Source: Tetrahymena thermophila SB210
Taxonomy: Eukaryota > Ciliophora > Oligohymenophorea > Hymenostomatida > Tetrahymenidae
DNA: 64,000 nucleotides
NCBI RefSeq assembly: GCF_000189635.1
Contig: NW_002476169.1
Span: forward strand, 62,001-126,000
Direction of reading: 5' to 3'
This document shows, piece by piece, positions 12,221-25,194 of this stretch; position 1 is the stretch's first letter, and every line of letters starts with the position of its first letter. The position numbers were made by a program, and so were the translations under genes. The notes beneath the pieces were generated by a model. The model did not search any database. It was not told where the DNA came from and saw only the letters and a program-made list of their open reading frames with translations.

Positions 12221-15200
12221 TCATTTCGAAATGATATAATAACTATCTGAAATTATTAAGGAAGCATTCTATAACTATAATTTGGCTATAGTTTATTGTT
12301 ACTCAAACATATTTTTATTAAGCTATTCATTTTCGATCCTGAGTTCTTCTATTAGTTTTGAAAATTCTACTTACCAAGCATTTCGATCTTAAATTTATTT
12401 TAGCACTTCTATTGAATCTGTTCTTTTTTTAGCAGTATTTTTATCTTTCTTTTGGTATATTTCTATAAGCTTTTCTAGTTCTTAAATTTTGAGTTCTTTT
12501 TCATGAATCGAAACTTAATAACCTATTCTTTCTGCATATAGCTCAAAACTACTTTTGTCTAATCGTTCATCGTTTATCTTTTTTATTTCTTTTTTTAATT
12601 TTCTTACTTCCTACCAATTTTTGTCAAAAAATACATAAATAAGATTAAAAGGTAATTTAAAATTTTAGCAATTTACCTCGTTTTTCTGCCTTTCCGTTGC
12701 TTCAAGCCTGAGTTGTAGGGATTTATTTTCCGAAATCTTTATTTCAACTAGCTTTTTCAGTTCCTTAAAATTTGATTTAAAAAATATTCAGGTTTTTTTT
12801 ATGTTAAACATGTCATTACGTCATTTTATGATTTTTGAAGTGATTGATTTTCATAAAATCTGACAAGTTCGTCCTGCTCATCGAGTTGATTTTATAATAC
12901 ACCGAGTTGTAATTTCAATTCAGCTATTATTCTTTCATACATACATTTCTATATTAGATATTAAGAAACAAGTGATTTGATTTCTTCTTCAAAATTTTTT
13001 CTAATCTTTTTCTCCAATTCAATCCTTTTTTATTGCTAATCTAGATTTTCTTTTTCAAAAAAAAAGTCAGTTAGTTAGTTAATGTTCAAATTTCAAATAG
13101 AAACTAAAATACAAAAATGGTAAAACTTATTGGCATTTATATGATTTAAGAAAAATACAAACTTGAATTTCTTTTGAAAATACTAGAGTTTAAAAAGGTA
13201 TTTCTGTAAATAAATGGAAAAAATTGATGGTCTTTTTGGTACATTTTAAAATAATTTAAGAAAAATAAGAAATTTTGTGAAATTAAAAAAGAAAAATGGT
13301 TGTTATAATTGCAGATTTAATTATTCTTAAAGTTAAAATCAATAAAAATCTATATCTATGTTGTAAATATAATTAAATTTTAGATTTATTGAAAAAAGAT
13401 GACATTGATATGTACACTATAATCAATTTTGGTTGTAAAATTGAGTTGTAATATAAAAATTAATACAAATAAATAGGGATTTTAACTAAAAATAATCTAT
13501 TTATTTTATTATTTTAATAATTTTTTAGCAAGTTTTTTTGCTAAGGATGTTTCTAATAATAACGAAAAAGACCATTAAATTTAATGCGCTTCGTAAATAA
13601 TAATAAAAAGTTCAATTCTTTTAATTACCATCAAATACTACGCATTATTATTAGATGTTTTTGTTTTCTAAATAATTTATTTTTTTATAAAGGAAATGCT
13701 CATCATTTAATTGATTTTACTGTTCAACTTTTGCATCAATTTTATTTTAAAAAGTTTCACTAATCTATTCTTTTTATTTTTCCAGCTCTTTCTATTTATA
13801 TTAAAGCTAATTTTAGAGTCTTTCAACTTCTTAAGCTAAAAGTACTTTATCGAATTAACATTTATCTATTATTTGAATCAGCTCTTGAATTTTTTACTCA
13901 TTTATCTACTAAGTTTAACTGTCTGATTCCTTATTATTTATAAAAAATTAAAATAATTTTTATCATAATTTTAATATAAAAGTTTTGTATTAAGATTATT
14001 TAACTGAAGTAAGTAATTTTATTCTTTTTTAATTTCAAAATTCTTATTCAGATAAAAAAAAAAAAAAAGTTAAATCAAAAATAATTTATTTATTTATTTT
14101 AACATTTGATTACATTACTAAATTTACTGAGATTTCCCACAAATTAATTTTTTTGAATTACATTTTGACTTTACTAGCTATTATTTTACTGAAATTCAGT
14201 TATCCTATTGTGGAGCTTATATTTACATAAATAAATGTAATTAAATAAATGGAAACGACAAAATAAAAAATTACTCTTTAATTTTCATCTAAAATTTTTA
14301 CTATACTTTCTCTAAGATGAATTAAATTTTACTCTGAAATCTCCAAATTTTATCTAGTTTCTTCTACTTCTTTTTTACATTTTGATAATTCTGTTCGCAA
14401 AGTTTGAATAGCATGGTCTTTTGACTCAATCTATGTACTAAAAATAGTTATTTATTCTTTTAACATTTCAACTTCTCCCTTTTATTAATCTTGGTTTTTA
14501 AGAGCACTAGATTAAATTTTTTCAAGATCACTATTATTCGGTCTTTCATCAACTCTTTGTAGTTGATTGATGTCATTAGACTTTTTCGTATTTTCCACGC
14601 AAAGATCTTACTATAAAAAGTTACTTTCATTTAGCTTTTATTCTTATTTCTTTTCAAAAAAGTTTAGGTTAAAACCATACCCGCCATACTGAATTACTTT
14701 ATCTTTATTCTAAAATTTTCTTTAATTAGCTTTCAAGTAGTTACTCTCTTCTTCCAACTAGCTCATTTTTTTACCCATTTAAATCAACTCATTTTTCTAC
14801 AAATTAATTGTATTGTCTTTAGAAAAGCATGAAGCCATTAATTCAGATTTTTGAGTTAGCAATAATATACATTCCTCATTTTTTTAATCTAACTCTGATC
14901 TAAGCAATTTTAAATTTGACTCCAAATCTTGCTTAATTTTTTCGTCTTTTTAACTTTAATCCTTCATTTAAAGTTTGATTTATTCTATTTCATACTTAAT
15001 ATTGGAAATCAAATACAATAAACTAAAAAAAGCATAATCAATTTAATTGAAAAGTAAAAATTGAAAAGAAATTTCTAAAAATAATAAAAGTTATTATCAA
15101 CTCAACTAAAATAGTAATAAATCGAAATAACTGAGATATTATTTGAATAACATTTAAATTAAAATAAGAATTTAATAAGTAGTAAACTACAAAATTCATT

Positions 15201-18102
15201 TAAAAAATTTTTGCTAGTGATTTTTTTTTTTACTGATTCTAATTCCTATTAACTTATTTTTTTTTTATTTTAAAAAGTAACAACATTTAAATAAAATCAC
15301 GTTTTATTTATTACCATCAACCCAGATATTTGTGACTAGCCTTATTAGAGAGTGCTGCTAGCTTAATTACTGTGATTAATAAAATTTTGTTGAATTTGTA
15401 ATTAAAGCTTGTTTATCTCTTAGGACAGCTAGATGTTTTAGCTGTCTTTTTATGATATAATTTCTTGTAGCTTATCCATTTCACTGGAAAGGAGTTCCAT
15501 TTTTCTAAGATACTCATCTATTTTAGTTTGTAGTATCTTTATTTCACTGTTCTTAGTTTAAAGCATATTAGTAAGTTTTTCTTCTTCTAATATTTAGTTC
15601 TTTTTTATGAATTTAGAATTAAACTAATTAAAAAATTTTTTTTATTTCTTACATGCTAAATCTAATTGATTCTTTATTCGTATACAGTTTCTAGATTTCT
15701 TATGTTGATCTCACTTCTTTCTGTGTCCTTTGTTTTCATAAATATTTTTTATTTTCAGAGAAATTTAATGTATAAAATAGTGAATTTACAAGCTTTTTTG
15801 GATTATAATCTGTAAAAATAGCGGACTCCTTTTGATTGTTGGAGAACTCCAATTCTTAAATAAGATAATTTTTATCTTCTATTACTTTTTTCAGCTCTTG
15901 TATTTATTTATCATACATTTCAGTTTTTTCCTTTAAAAGTATGTTAAATTCTTTTTCATTATTCATGAGCTATTGATTATACTAAGATATTTAGTCTTTA
16001 AAAAGCTATTCTTAGAGCTTTAATTTTTTATTTTCATGCTCCATATCTTAAAATCTATTTTTTAATATGCCCAAATCTACATTTAATTAACTTATTTGTT
16101 GCTGATAAATGGCATTATTATGATGATCTTTTAACTAGAATTGTAAGTTTGATACCATTTCTTATTATTAGCTTAGTAAATTTTATTTACTTTATAATTC
16201 GATTTCTAAAATTCCTAATTAGCCTTCTTTTTCCCCTAAATTTTTTTAGCTGCTTGATAAACAATCTTCCAACATTTTGCATCTATATTCTAACTTTTTC
16301 ATTTCAGCTTTCTAAATAAAATAAAATAAAATATGCTTAAAAAAATATAAAGTTTAAGTATAAAATACTATGTTTGCATTTTCCTTGTCTAGGTTCTAAA
16401 AATTCTAATTCTAAATTTAGAAGTTTTCTTAGTTTGTTTTTGAAATTTCTTCTAATATTTTTGTCCTTTCTTTCATTTATTATATCATTAAATTTTATTC
16501 TTCTATTTATTCTAGTAGATCACTGTTTTTTTCTCTCTCCTCTTAGTACAAATTCAAATAATTGTTTTCAACGCTATAGCATTCATTTTACTCTAGCTGC
16601 TCCTAATATCTGTAATTTTCTATTCTAAGTTATTCTGTAATAAGTTATTCCTGCTTAATCTAATTCAAAAGCTCTTGGTTTCTACTTTTAAGTTCTATTT
16701 ACTAAACATTCAATTAATCACACAACATCTTTTGCTCTTCAAGTTAAAATTAATATTGATCTACCTTTGTTCTTTCTGTATCATACCTACTAGTTAATGC
16801 TTATTTATTTTCATATTCTTTCTATAATTGATCACTAATAGCTTATAATTCATTTTCAAGTTAACTAACTTTTTAAAATAAAATGCTAGCTTCAGATTTA
16901 GAGGAGCTTAAAGTTTATATCACTTCGTATTGTGATTTGCTTTTTTAATTTAATTGGTGTATTGTATCTACCAAAATTTAATTTTCCCTCTTGACCTATT
17001 CCAGTTCCTCTTCTGCTGTTTGCAATTACTTTAATAAACTTGCTTTTTCCTGATTGAAATTCTCTCCAAGTTTAATAAACTCTTCTTAAATATTATTTTT
17101 CAGTTCAATTTCATTTTCTTAAAGCTTTCTTTTAAAATTGATGACTTCTTAGTCCTTTTCTTTTTCAATTTCCTTGCACATATTTCTTAAATGCTGATTT
17201 TCTTAAATTTAGTTTTGCACTTCTCCTTCCAAGTTAATTTATTGATTTTAAAGACATTTTATTTAATTTTCAAGCCCTACTCTTTCTAATGCAAATTTTT
17301 AAGCCAATAGCTTTACATCTCTTTCCTTTAATAAATATAATATTTATAAAAAACTTCAAAATAAAAATAAAAACTACTGAGATATTTGTCCTTTAAGTAT
17401 TCTATTAGTTATATAATGAGTTAGTAGAATCATTAAAATTTTTATTCAAGTCACTTTAGCTTTTAAAAATATTATCACTTTCATTGATACTATAATTGCT
17501 CTTTTGGTATAGATTATCTTTATTTTATTAGCATTTAAAAAGCTATTCATATTTTTCCTTCCATTTGCAAGCTTCTTTTTATGCCTTTTTTAATTCAGAC
17601 TCTATTTCAGAGCGCTCTACTGCTAATTATTGAGTTAGATTTTTTAATTCTTTGTCCTTTTAAAAATATAAAAATAAAAATTAAATCTAAAATTTATGTA
17701 GAATCTTATACCATTGAAGGTGTGTGGTAGTGAAGTCCTTTAAACCCATTATTATTATTTATGATATTAGAGTCTATTTTTCTAAAAACAGATTGATTAA
17801 TACCTGATGTGTTTTCATCTAATTTACTGTTTTTAAAAAATATTTTAACAAACTTTCAAAGAATATAAAAATATTTACATATTTTTTGATGGAGATTTAT
17901 TTAATGTAAGAGTTAAAGTTTAATTTTATTTTGCAGCTCCTTCTATATATCTAACACTAGGTATCGATATGTTGCCATCTTATAAATAATTATTATTTCC
18001 TTTGTTATCTTTTTTTAAAAAATTTGAAGAAGAGTAGCTTCTCTTTATATCTTTTCTCTCCATATCACTAGTTTTGGTATTCTACTTGATTTGTAGTCTC
18101 AT
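12221..18102 (-). CDS. large coiled-coil protein, about 1393 aa, 12 exons
   Basis: Exons (right to left): 17879-18102, 17712-17826, 17378-17656, 16369-17325, 15790-16311, 15653-15727, 15315-15623, 14275-14994, 13642-13929, 12820-13035, 12677-12763, 12221-12610; total 4182 nt, stop TGA. Exon 1 starts MRLQIKQNTK and encodes about 110 Ser/Asn-rich residues with exon 2. From residue about 115 to the end the protein is almost entirely heptad-like coiled coil rich in Lys, Glu, Gln and Leu, for example EIESELKKAQKEACKWKEKY. No motor, kinase or zinc domain was seen. Proteins of this build usually scaffold basal bodies, cortex or centrosome-like structures; that is inference only. Every junction is phase-consistent. 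Uncertain points: the sixth intron is either 15624-15652 (29 bp) or 15624-15685 (62 bp, also in phase), and the 606-bp intron 13036-13641 might hide a small exon. Confidence 0.8.
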
Positions 18103-19582
18103 TTTTTTAAAATTATGCAACTGCTTTTAAGAAAATATTTATATTAGTTAAATATTTTTGCTTTATCTATGTTTGTATTAGAATTAAGTAAATTAAGTTG
18201 ATCACAATTTTTGAAATCTTATTTGTATTTAAAAGTATCAAAAACGATTAACAATTATATAATATTCAAATTTTAATTAATTGATTAGTTTTAAATTTAA
18301 CTGAAAAATTAATTAGTTCAGCTGATTTTATTTTTATTTAAAAACATTTATGAAATAATTATATTATAAATCCAAAATATTCCATGAAAAAAATCATATA
18401 TTGATTATGTTACATAATGAGGTAGCTAGATTTAAAAATTTTACTTAAATATTATGAAATACTACTATTAATAAAATAAATTATAAATTTTATAATAAAT
18501 ATTTGCTTAATTCATTTTTCTAATGAATCATACATAATAAATTAATCATTTTTAAAATAAATAAATTTCATTTTATCAAAAGAAATTTTAATTTAATCAA
18601 TTCTTTTTTAAATTTAAAATAATTATAAATAATAAAAATTTTTAAATGTTTGTTTTAATCAGAAAAAAAGAAAACATTAGAAAATTCTATTAAATATAAT
18701 TAATGTTATCAATATCTTAAATAAAGTTATAATTTCGAGAATAATCTAATTTTTATATTATCCTTATGTCATAATTTAAATATTTTGTAAATTATTTTAG
18801 TTTTATTAAAAAAAGAAATAGATTTTTGATTGTTTTAAAAATATAATCAATTAAAAAATAATTTAAATTACAAAAATTATTAATTCTTAGAATTATTTAT
18901 TTTAATTCTAAGAATTATTAATAATAATTTTTAAAAAAGTAAGTCAAACTTTATATTTATGATTTTTGTCCTTTTAATATTATAAAATCTTTGTTGATAG
19001 ATCTTTATTTTATTTAATGAATTTCTTTCTTTTTAGAATTATAAGAAGAGTTATTGTTAGATACATAGAGTAAGCTTATTGTTTGTTTAGATTATAAGAT
19101 ATCATATGAAAAATTTCTGATATTTGAAATAAAACACAAAGATTTGTTTGCGTTGGATATAAATAAATTAAATTAGTTAACACAACGAATCTCTTTTTGT
19201 TATTAAATAATATTTACGAATAAGAGACACAGAAGATAATTTCAAGGAGAAATATTAGCGAACTTTAAATTAAAAGTGTGTTTTTTAATATAAACATAAA
19301 TCAAAACAAAAAATTAAAAAAAATTGAAAGATAATAAATAATTAATAAATAAACAAACAAACAAATAAATAAATAATAGAGATATAATTAGGATTAAAAT
19401 TAGAAAACAAGAAAATAATTAAAGAAATAGCGATAACCTATATCTAATTATATATAAATACATAAAAAATATTATTTTTGAGAATAGTATTAAGGCAAAT
19501 TTAAAATACACATATATATAATAATAATAAATTCATTCATATATAGCTAATAATCTAAAAGCTAGTTCGCTTAAATCACAAA
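18103..19582. other. divergent promoter region
   Basis: This separates the minus-strand coiled-coil gene from the plus-strand Tousled-like kinase gene, so it should hold both promoters. It is very AT-rich, with A/T runs and AAAC/AAAT micro-repeats near 19345-19375. A perfect inverted repeat lies at 18881-18917. No coding frame is convincing. Confidence 0.55.
18881..18917. repeat. perfect 15-bp inverted repeat with 7-bp loop
   Basis: The left arm TAATTCTTAGAATTA (18881-18895) is the exact reverse complement of TAATTCTAAGAATTA (18903-18917). It lies in the shared upstream region of two divergent genes. It could form a cruciform or hairpin or bind a dimeric factor, or be incidental in AT-rich DNA. 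Confidence 0.7.
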
Positions 19583-22500
19583 ATGAATAAAATAGATAAT
19601 TAGAATATTGCAGAGAAAATATAGCTACTTGAGTAGCGCATTTCGAAGAATGGCTAGGTAAACCAAATTTATGCAATTTTTAAAGTTTTTTCTTTTGCTA
19701 AGTTTAGTTTCTTTAAATTAACATCCGTTAAACAGAATTCTAGACATTTTTTCATTTTATATTTTCTCTAGGAGCTTTTACAAAAATTTACATTTTCATA
19801 GATGTCTTTTAGTTTTTACAAGCTATATGAAATTTTAAAATAAACTAAGTTATTTCTTTTAATAAAAAGGCAACTATTCAGAGTTCCTTCAAGTAAAATA
19901 TTGAAAGCTTGTAAGATTAGACTACTGAAAGTTTTAAGGGTTCAGCCAATAATGGTATGACTTAGTAGAATTCGGTTGAAAACTCACAACTAGAAAAAAA
20001 TAATTAAGCAAGCTCAAATAAGGAAAATGTTAAGGAGGAAGAAGAAATTCAAAGCGTTTTAAATAAAAAAGGGGATTATTATGAAAAATAATTCTACGAA
20101 TCAAGTAATTTATAAATAGGGTAAGTTATGCATAAGATGGATGAAGTAGCTGAGCAATTAGAATAGTTAGAGTAAGACGATGAAGAAAATTAAGAAAACA
20201 AATCTAATAAGAATAATTAGCATTAATCTAACGGATAAGGACTATTAAACAGTGATAACATATGGGATAAGCAGAATTCTAATTAGGAAGGAAATTATCA
20301 GAATGATACAGATGAATTTTATGCACCTTAAGAAAAGTTAAGTGATTTTAGTTCAATGAATATTTTGGAAGCAAAAGATATGTAGCAATAATAGCTTCTT
20401 AAAATTCCTTAACCCTAGATTTAGCAACAAAATATGCTGCAGGTACAATAGCAATTAGAATAGAGTGATAGACACTAGTAATAATAAAATGCTATATTAT
20501 AGCAAGGAATTACTACAAATTAGTCAACTGGAGGAGCTAGCAGTTTAGGATAAAAAGGTACACAAAATACTAATACTCCCGTCATGTAAAACTCGCGGGA
20601 AAAATATTAGAAAAGTACCGGCAAAAAACGTAGAACAACACAAACTACTCTTGCTATGAATAAATTAAAAAAATACGACACAACTACACCTTGTCCTTCT
20701 ATTGTTCAAATATAAAATACTAATCAAGTTTCAAATCGTCCACGCTTAAATTCTGAAAGCAGTAATTCTAACGAGGCTATTTAATTAAATAATGTTCCTC
20801 CTCCTGGAAATTCTAAAATAACCCAATTCTTTAAAATGAAAAATACACCTACTTAAAATACTACTGCTATAAGTGGTCAACCATTAAATAATTTAAACTC
20901 ATAGCCACAGCAGTAAAATTAGATAAATAATTAAGCTCCATAAACACCATCTTAGTAAAATGGTTAGTAAGTAAGCTAAAAAGAGAACATAAACATCTAA
21001 GTATTACCACCTTAAAATCTCTCGAATGGATAAAGTTTATAAACACCATCAATTTCATAATACAATACACCTATGGCTACTTAAAACAATTCCAATTATC
21101 CTAATACAAACAAAAAATCAGTCTAAAACACTAGCAATGGTATGATGATAGATGAAAATAAAATTCAATAAAATGGGGCTTTAGCTCATTTACAGTCTCC
21201 ATCGTAATCTGTATCATCAATTGCAAATGCTAACTCAACTAACTCAAATGTTTAACAAAATTCTACATCTTCTCATCATTAGCATTATAACCAACTAAAA
21301 TTATCAAGTTCTAACTAAATGAAAATTTATGATCCTAAACTTGAAAATAGATATCAAGATTTATAGGAAGAAATCAAACAAAAAGAACTAGAATTAAATG
21401 AAAAAAATAATATTATTAAATACCTTGAGCAAGACAAAGTAATAAAAATCTTATTTGATATTTTTACTCTTCGTAGCTAAATAAATTCTTCTCATTTTTT
21501 CGTTTTTAGCTTTTTATTTTCTCAAAATAACTCACTAATTTAATTTTATATAAATCATTTTATAAAAAATTAGAAAGAAATAGATAAGTTGCTTCAAATT
21601 TCTGAGAAGACTAGCCAAGTAAATATTTTTAATAGTAAAAAAGGAATAGGGATTAAGTAGTATGTATTATTTTTAAATAGAATTACAAAGCAAAAGCACA
21701 GAAAATTATTTAGCAGACCTTGTTAGAAGTAGAGAAATTAAAAAGAGAGGAAATGAGATAATATATAGCCAAAGAAAAACAAAGATTAGGAGAATATGTA
21801 CAAACTAGAGATTGTACTAAATTTGATGAGACTTGGCAAGAGGGAACTGAATTTAAAAAAATAAAAGAGCGTCTTGTAATTTATTTAAAAATTTATCTTT
21901 AAAAAGCTTTATCAAGTTAATTATTTTAAAGGGGGGTTTTGAGCTGAACAATAATTTTTGATATGCTTTTTTTACTTACTATTTTAATTGAAAATTTTAA
22001 TTAGAAATCCGCTCAATAAATATTTTTTGTATTTCAGATTTTGAAATTTGAAATTTTTGATTTTGTGAGGGAAATTTAAATTTTTGTCAATTCAAAATAT
22101 TCTAATTAACAGTCTTATTTTTAATTAAGTTAATTAAACATTCTAATTTATTTTTTTTAATTAAATATTAAATAAAAATTCCTTTTTAATTCTTTTAAAG
22201 AGAGTCATAGAAGCTGAAAAGGAGGAATTAGAAAAGAAAAAAAAGAACGTTAAGGGTAGCAGAAAATCAACAAATGAAACTGATATTTCATAAGAACTTG
22301 ATCTAGCTGAGTAAAAGCAAAGAATTAATCTATAAATATAATTTTTACAAAAGGTAAATAAATAAATAAAAAAATTTAGTAATTTTATTTTTTGTACAAT
22401 TTCTAATGAAAAAGAATTTTTTTTAATTTATATATATGATCCTCATTATTGAATTTATATTTTAAAAGGAAGAAGCTGACTTAATAGAAATGTATAAAAA

Positions 22501-23606
22501 CCTTGATCATGAGAAATTCTTATTTGTATAAAAGCTTAAGAGATTTTAAGATGAATAAAAGTAAACTTTTTTTATAATTTAAAAGAAATTATTAATATTA
22601 AATTAAATTAATTTAAAAGCTCTAGATATGGATAAGAATGGCCATGTTTGGGAGAAAGATATCAGCTATTGTCTTTATTAGGAAGAGGTGGTTTTTCAGA
22701 AGTATATAAGGCATATGATCTCCATGAATTTAAAGAAGTTGCTTGCAAAATTCATCAATTAAATTTAAATTGGTCTGAACCTTCAAAAGCAAATTATATA
22801 AAGCATGCAGTACGTGAAAGTAAAATTCACTCAGAATTAAAGCATGCAAATATTGTTTAGCTTTACGATACTGTTGAAATAGATAATAACTCCTTTGCGA
22901 CTATATTAGAATACTGTGAAGGACCTGATCTATATTTCTACTTAAAAAAACATAAAGTAAGGAATTAATTATTTAGATACATGATTGAATTAAGTTTTTA
23001 CTTTTTATCTTTATCTAGGTTTTACCAGAAAAAGAAGCTAAAATACTTATTAGATAAATTTTATGTGCTTTAAGATACATGAATTCTTTAAAAACCCGTA
23101 TTATTCATTATGATCTCAAACCTTAGAATATTATTTTCCATAAAGGAGAACTAAAAATATCCGATTTCGGATTAAGTAAAATTTTTGATGATGGGTAAAC
23201 TCGTATGGAATTGACAAGTTAAGGTGTTGGAACCTATTGGTATTTACCACCTGAAACTTTTGAATTTGAAAACAGTGCCCTTATTTCTCCTAAAGTAGAT
23301 ATTTGGAGTGTTGGTGTTATTTTCTTCGAAATGGTATTTGGTTAGAGACCTTTTGGAAATAATAAAAGTTAAGATTAGATACTTAAGGTAAAAAAAATAT
23401 ATTTTAATGATTTTATTTTAATTTTGTTCTTTTAAAAAAAGGAAAATATAATATTAAAATCAACATCTGTAACATTCCCTAGCAAGCCTAGTGTTAGCAA
23501 CGAGTGTAAAGATTTCATTAGAAATTGCTTGACTTATGATTAAAATAGAAGATGGGATATTTAAAAAGCATGGGATAGTCCTTACATGAATAGTAAGACT
23601 AGATGA
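19583..23606 (+). CDS. TLK: Tousled-like serine/threonine kinase, 999 aa, 9 exons
   Basis: Exons: 19583-19657, 19870-21438, 21574-21618, 21681-21875, 22201-22353, 22469-22560, 22620-22956, 23019-23387, 23442-23606 (3000 nt, stop TGA). The C-terminal kinase domain (about residues 721-985) matches animal TLKs closely. It has the P-loop [15 protein letters not shown], catalytic Lys753 in CKIHQLN, the [17 protein letters not shown] segment, HYDLKPQN with Asp854 in place of HRD, DFGLSK with Asp871, GTYWYLPPE, and [20 protein letters not shown]. Upstream, [19 protein letters not shown] and [17 protein letters not shown] align with conserved pre-kinase TLK segments, which fixes the exon joins. The first 500 residues are Gln/Asn-rich with a SKITQFF motif near residue 315, like the KISDYF motif of animal TLKs. 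TLKs phosphorylate ASF1 histone chaperones in the nucleus during replication. Intron 21439-21573 has a length divisible by three, so retention is possible. Confidence 0.95.
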
Positions 23607-25194
23607 TTTAGTTTACACTAAATATGATAAAAATCAAATTCTTTTTTCTCTCTTTTAACAATCTCATTAATTAAAACAAGTGAAAGTAGTTAATTTATAT
23701 TTGATTCTAAATAAAATAAGTAGAAAACTTATCATGTATTTATAAACTCTATGCTAAATGATATTAAATGAAAGATAAGAATCACTATTTATTCATTTTG
23801 CATAAAATTCTAATAAAATTTGCTTGAAATTATTAAAAATTATTCACTAGTGTCATACAAAAAGAATAAAAAGTAACTTTTGGATTAAACTGAATCAAAT
23901 ATAAGTTAAGCATTCTAACTAAATAAATGTCTACAATATTTATATAATAAAACTATTTATAATTAAACTATATATAATTCATTCATATATTCACAATTAG
24001 AATTAATTATTTTGTATCAACTTTTCTCTATTAATAAAATAATTTAACTAAATATCAATATTATTTTATATCTTTATCTTTGTATTAGGTCTAAAATCTA
24101 TTTATTTACTCACTTACTTATTTCCTAAAACAAACACACTTTTTTCTTCAGATGAAATTCAAAATATCTATTTATGCTTTTATATTTTAGAATAATCAAT
24201 TATATACAAAATTAAAGTTAAACATTGTATGCTCAATCAACCCAACATATTTAACTGATCCTAATTTTTTAAAAATATTTTGAAATTTACTAGCTTTCTA
24301 TTTGTTTTTCTAATTCGGGTATGTCTATAAAATAATAATCAATTATTAATTTAAGTACATTTAAGTCTTATATTTATTTATTTAAATATTTTAGTAAATT
24401 AAATTAAGTGAAATGATAAATTTTAATTACTTAACTAGGTTTTTTTATCAAAAAAATACAATCAATTTAAAAAAAAAATTAAAGATTTTATTTGAATATT
24501 TAAATTTATTTTTATTATCTTAGAATGATATTTTTTTTTTTAAAAAACGAATTAATTAATTTTACTATAATTTCTTGCAATTAAAAAGTTAAATTTTTAA
24601 TTTATTATTTTAAAAAAATATTTTGAATGTTAATCATTTTTATGATTTATATTTTTATTTAAAATTTTTCTTTGGAAAAAATAGTTACAGGATAGCTCTT
24701 TAATTTATTGAGTGTATAAAAATTTTTAAGCGAACATATTACTTTTTACGTAGGTCAAGTAAAATGTATTAGAAAATTAATATATTTTAGTTGATATATT
24801 ATTTTTATTTATTTAAATTGTAGAATAAACATATTTCTCATAATTTGAAATACTTTTTAGTTTTTGTATTGAAATTATAATGATAATAATTGTATCTTTT
24901 TAATAATAATAAATTATTACTTTATAATTAATATTTTTAAGCATACTAATTTAAATACTATTAAATTTTAATTTACTATATAAAGTACATTAATTTAGAT
25001 CCACAATTAACTAAATAACTAACTAACTAGACTTTGAAGAATAATAAATTATTGAATTTTTACAAAAAATATCATTTACAAATAAACAGCATTCATTATA
25101 GAGAAAATAGCTAATAAATTTTAAGTTTCTTTTATTATTTTTAATTCTATATAGTTAGCTTAATTAAGCCAAATAAGATATTCATTTAGCAAAA
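23607..25194. other. AT-rich intergenic stretch
   Basis: This lies between two plus-strand genes: the 3' flank of the TLK gene, then the upstream region of the OTU-like gene. I see only A/T runs and simple repeats, with no RNA gene or coding frame. Confidence 0.6.
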
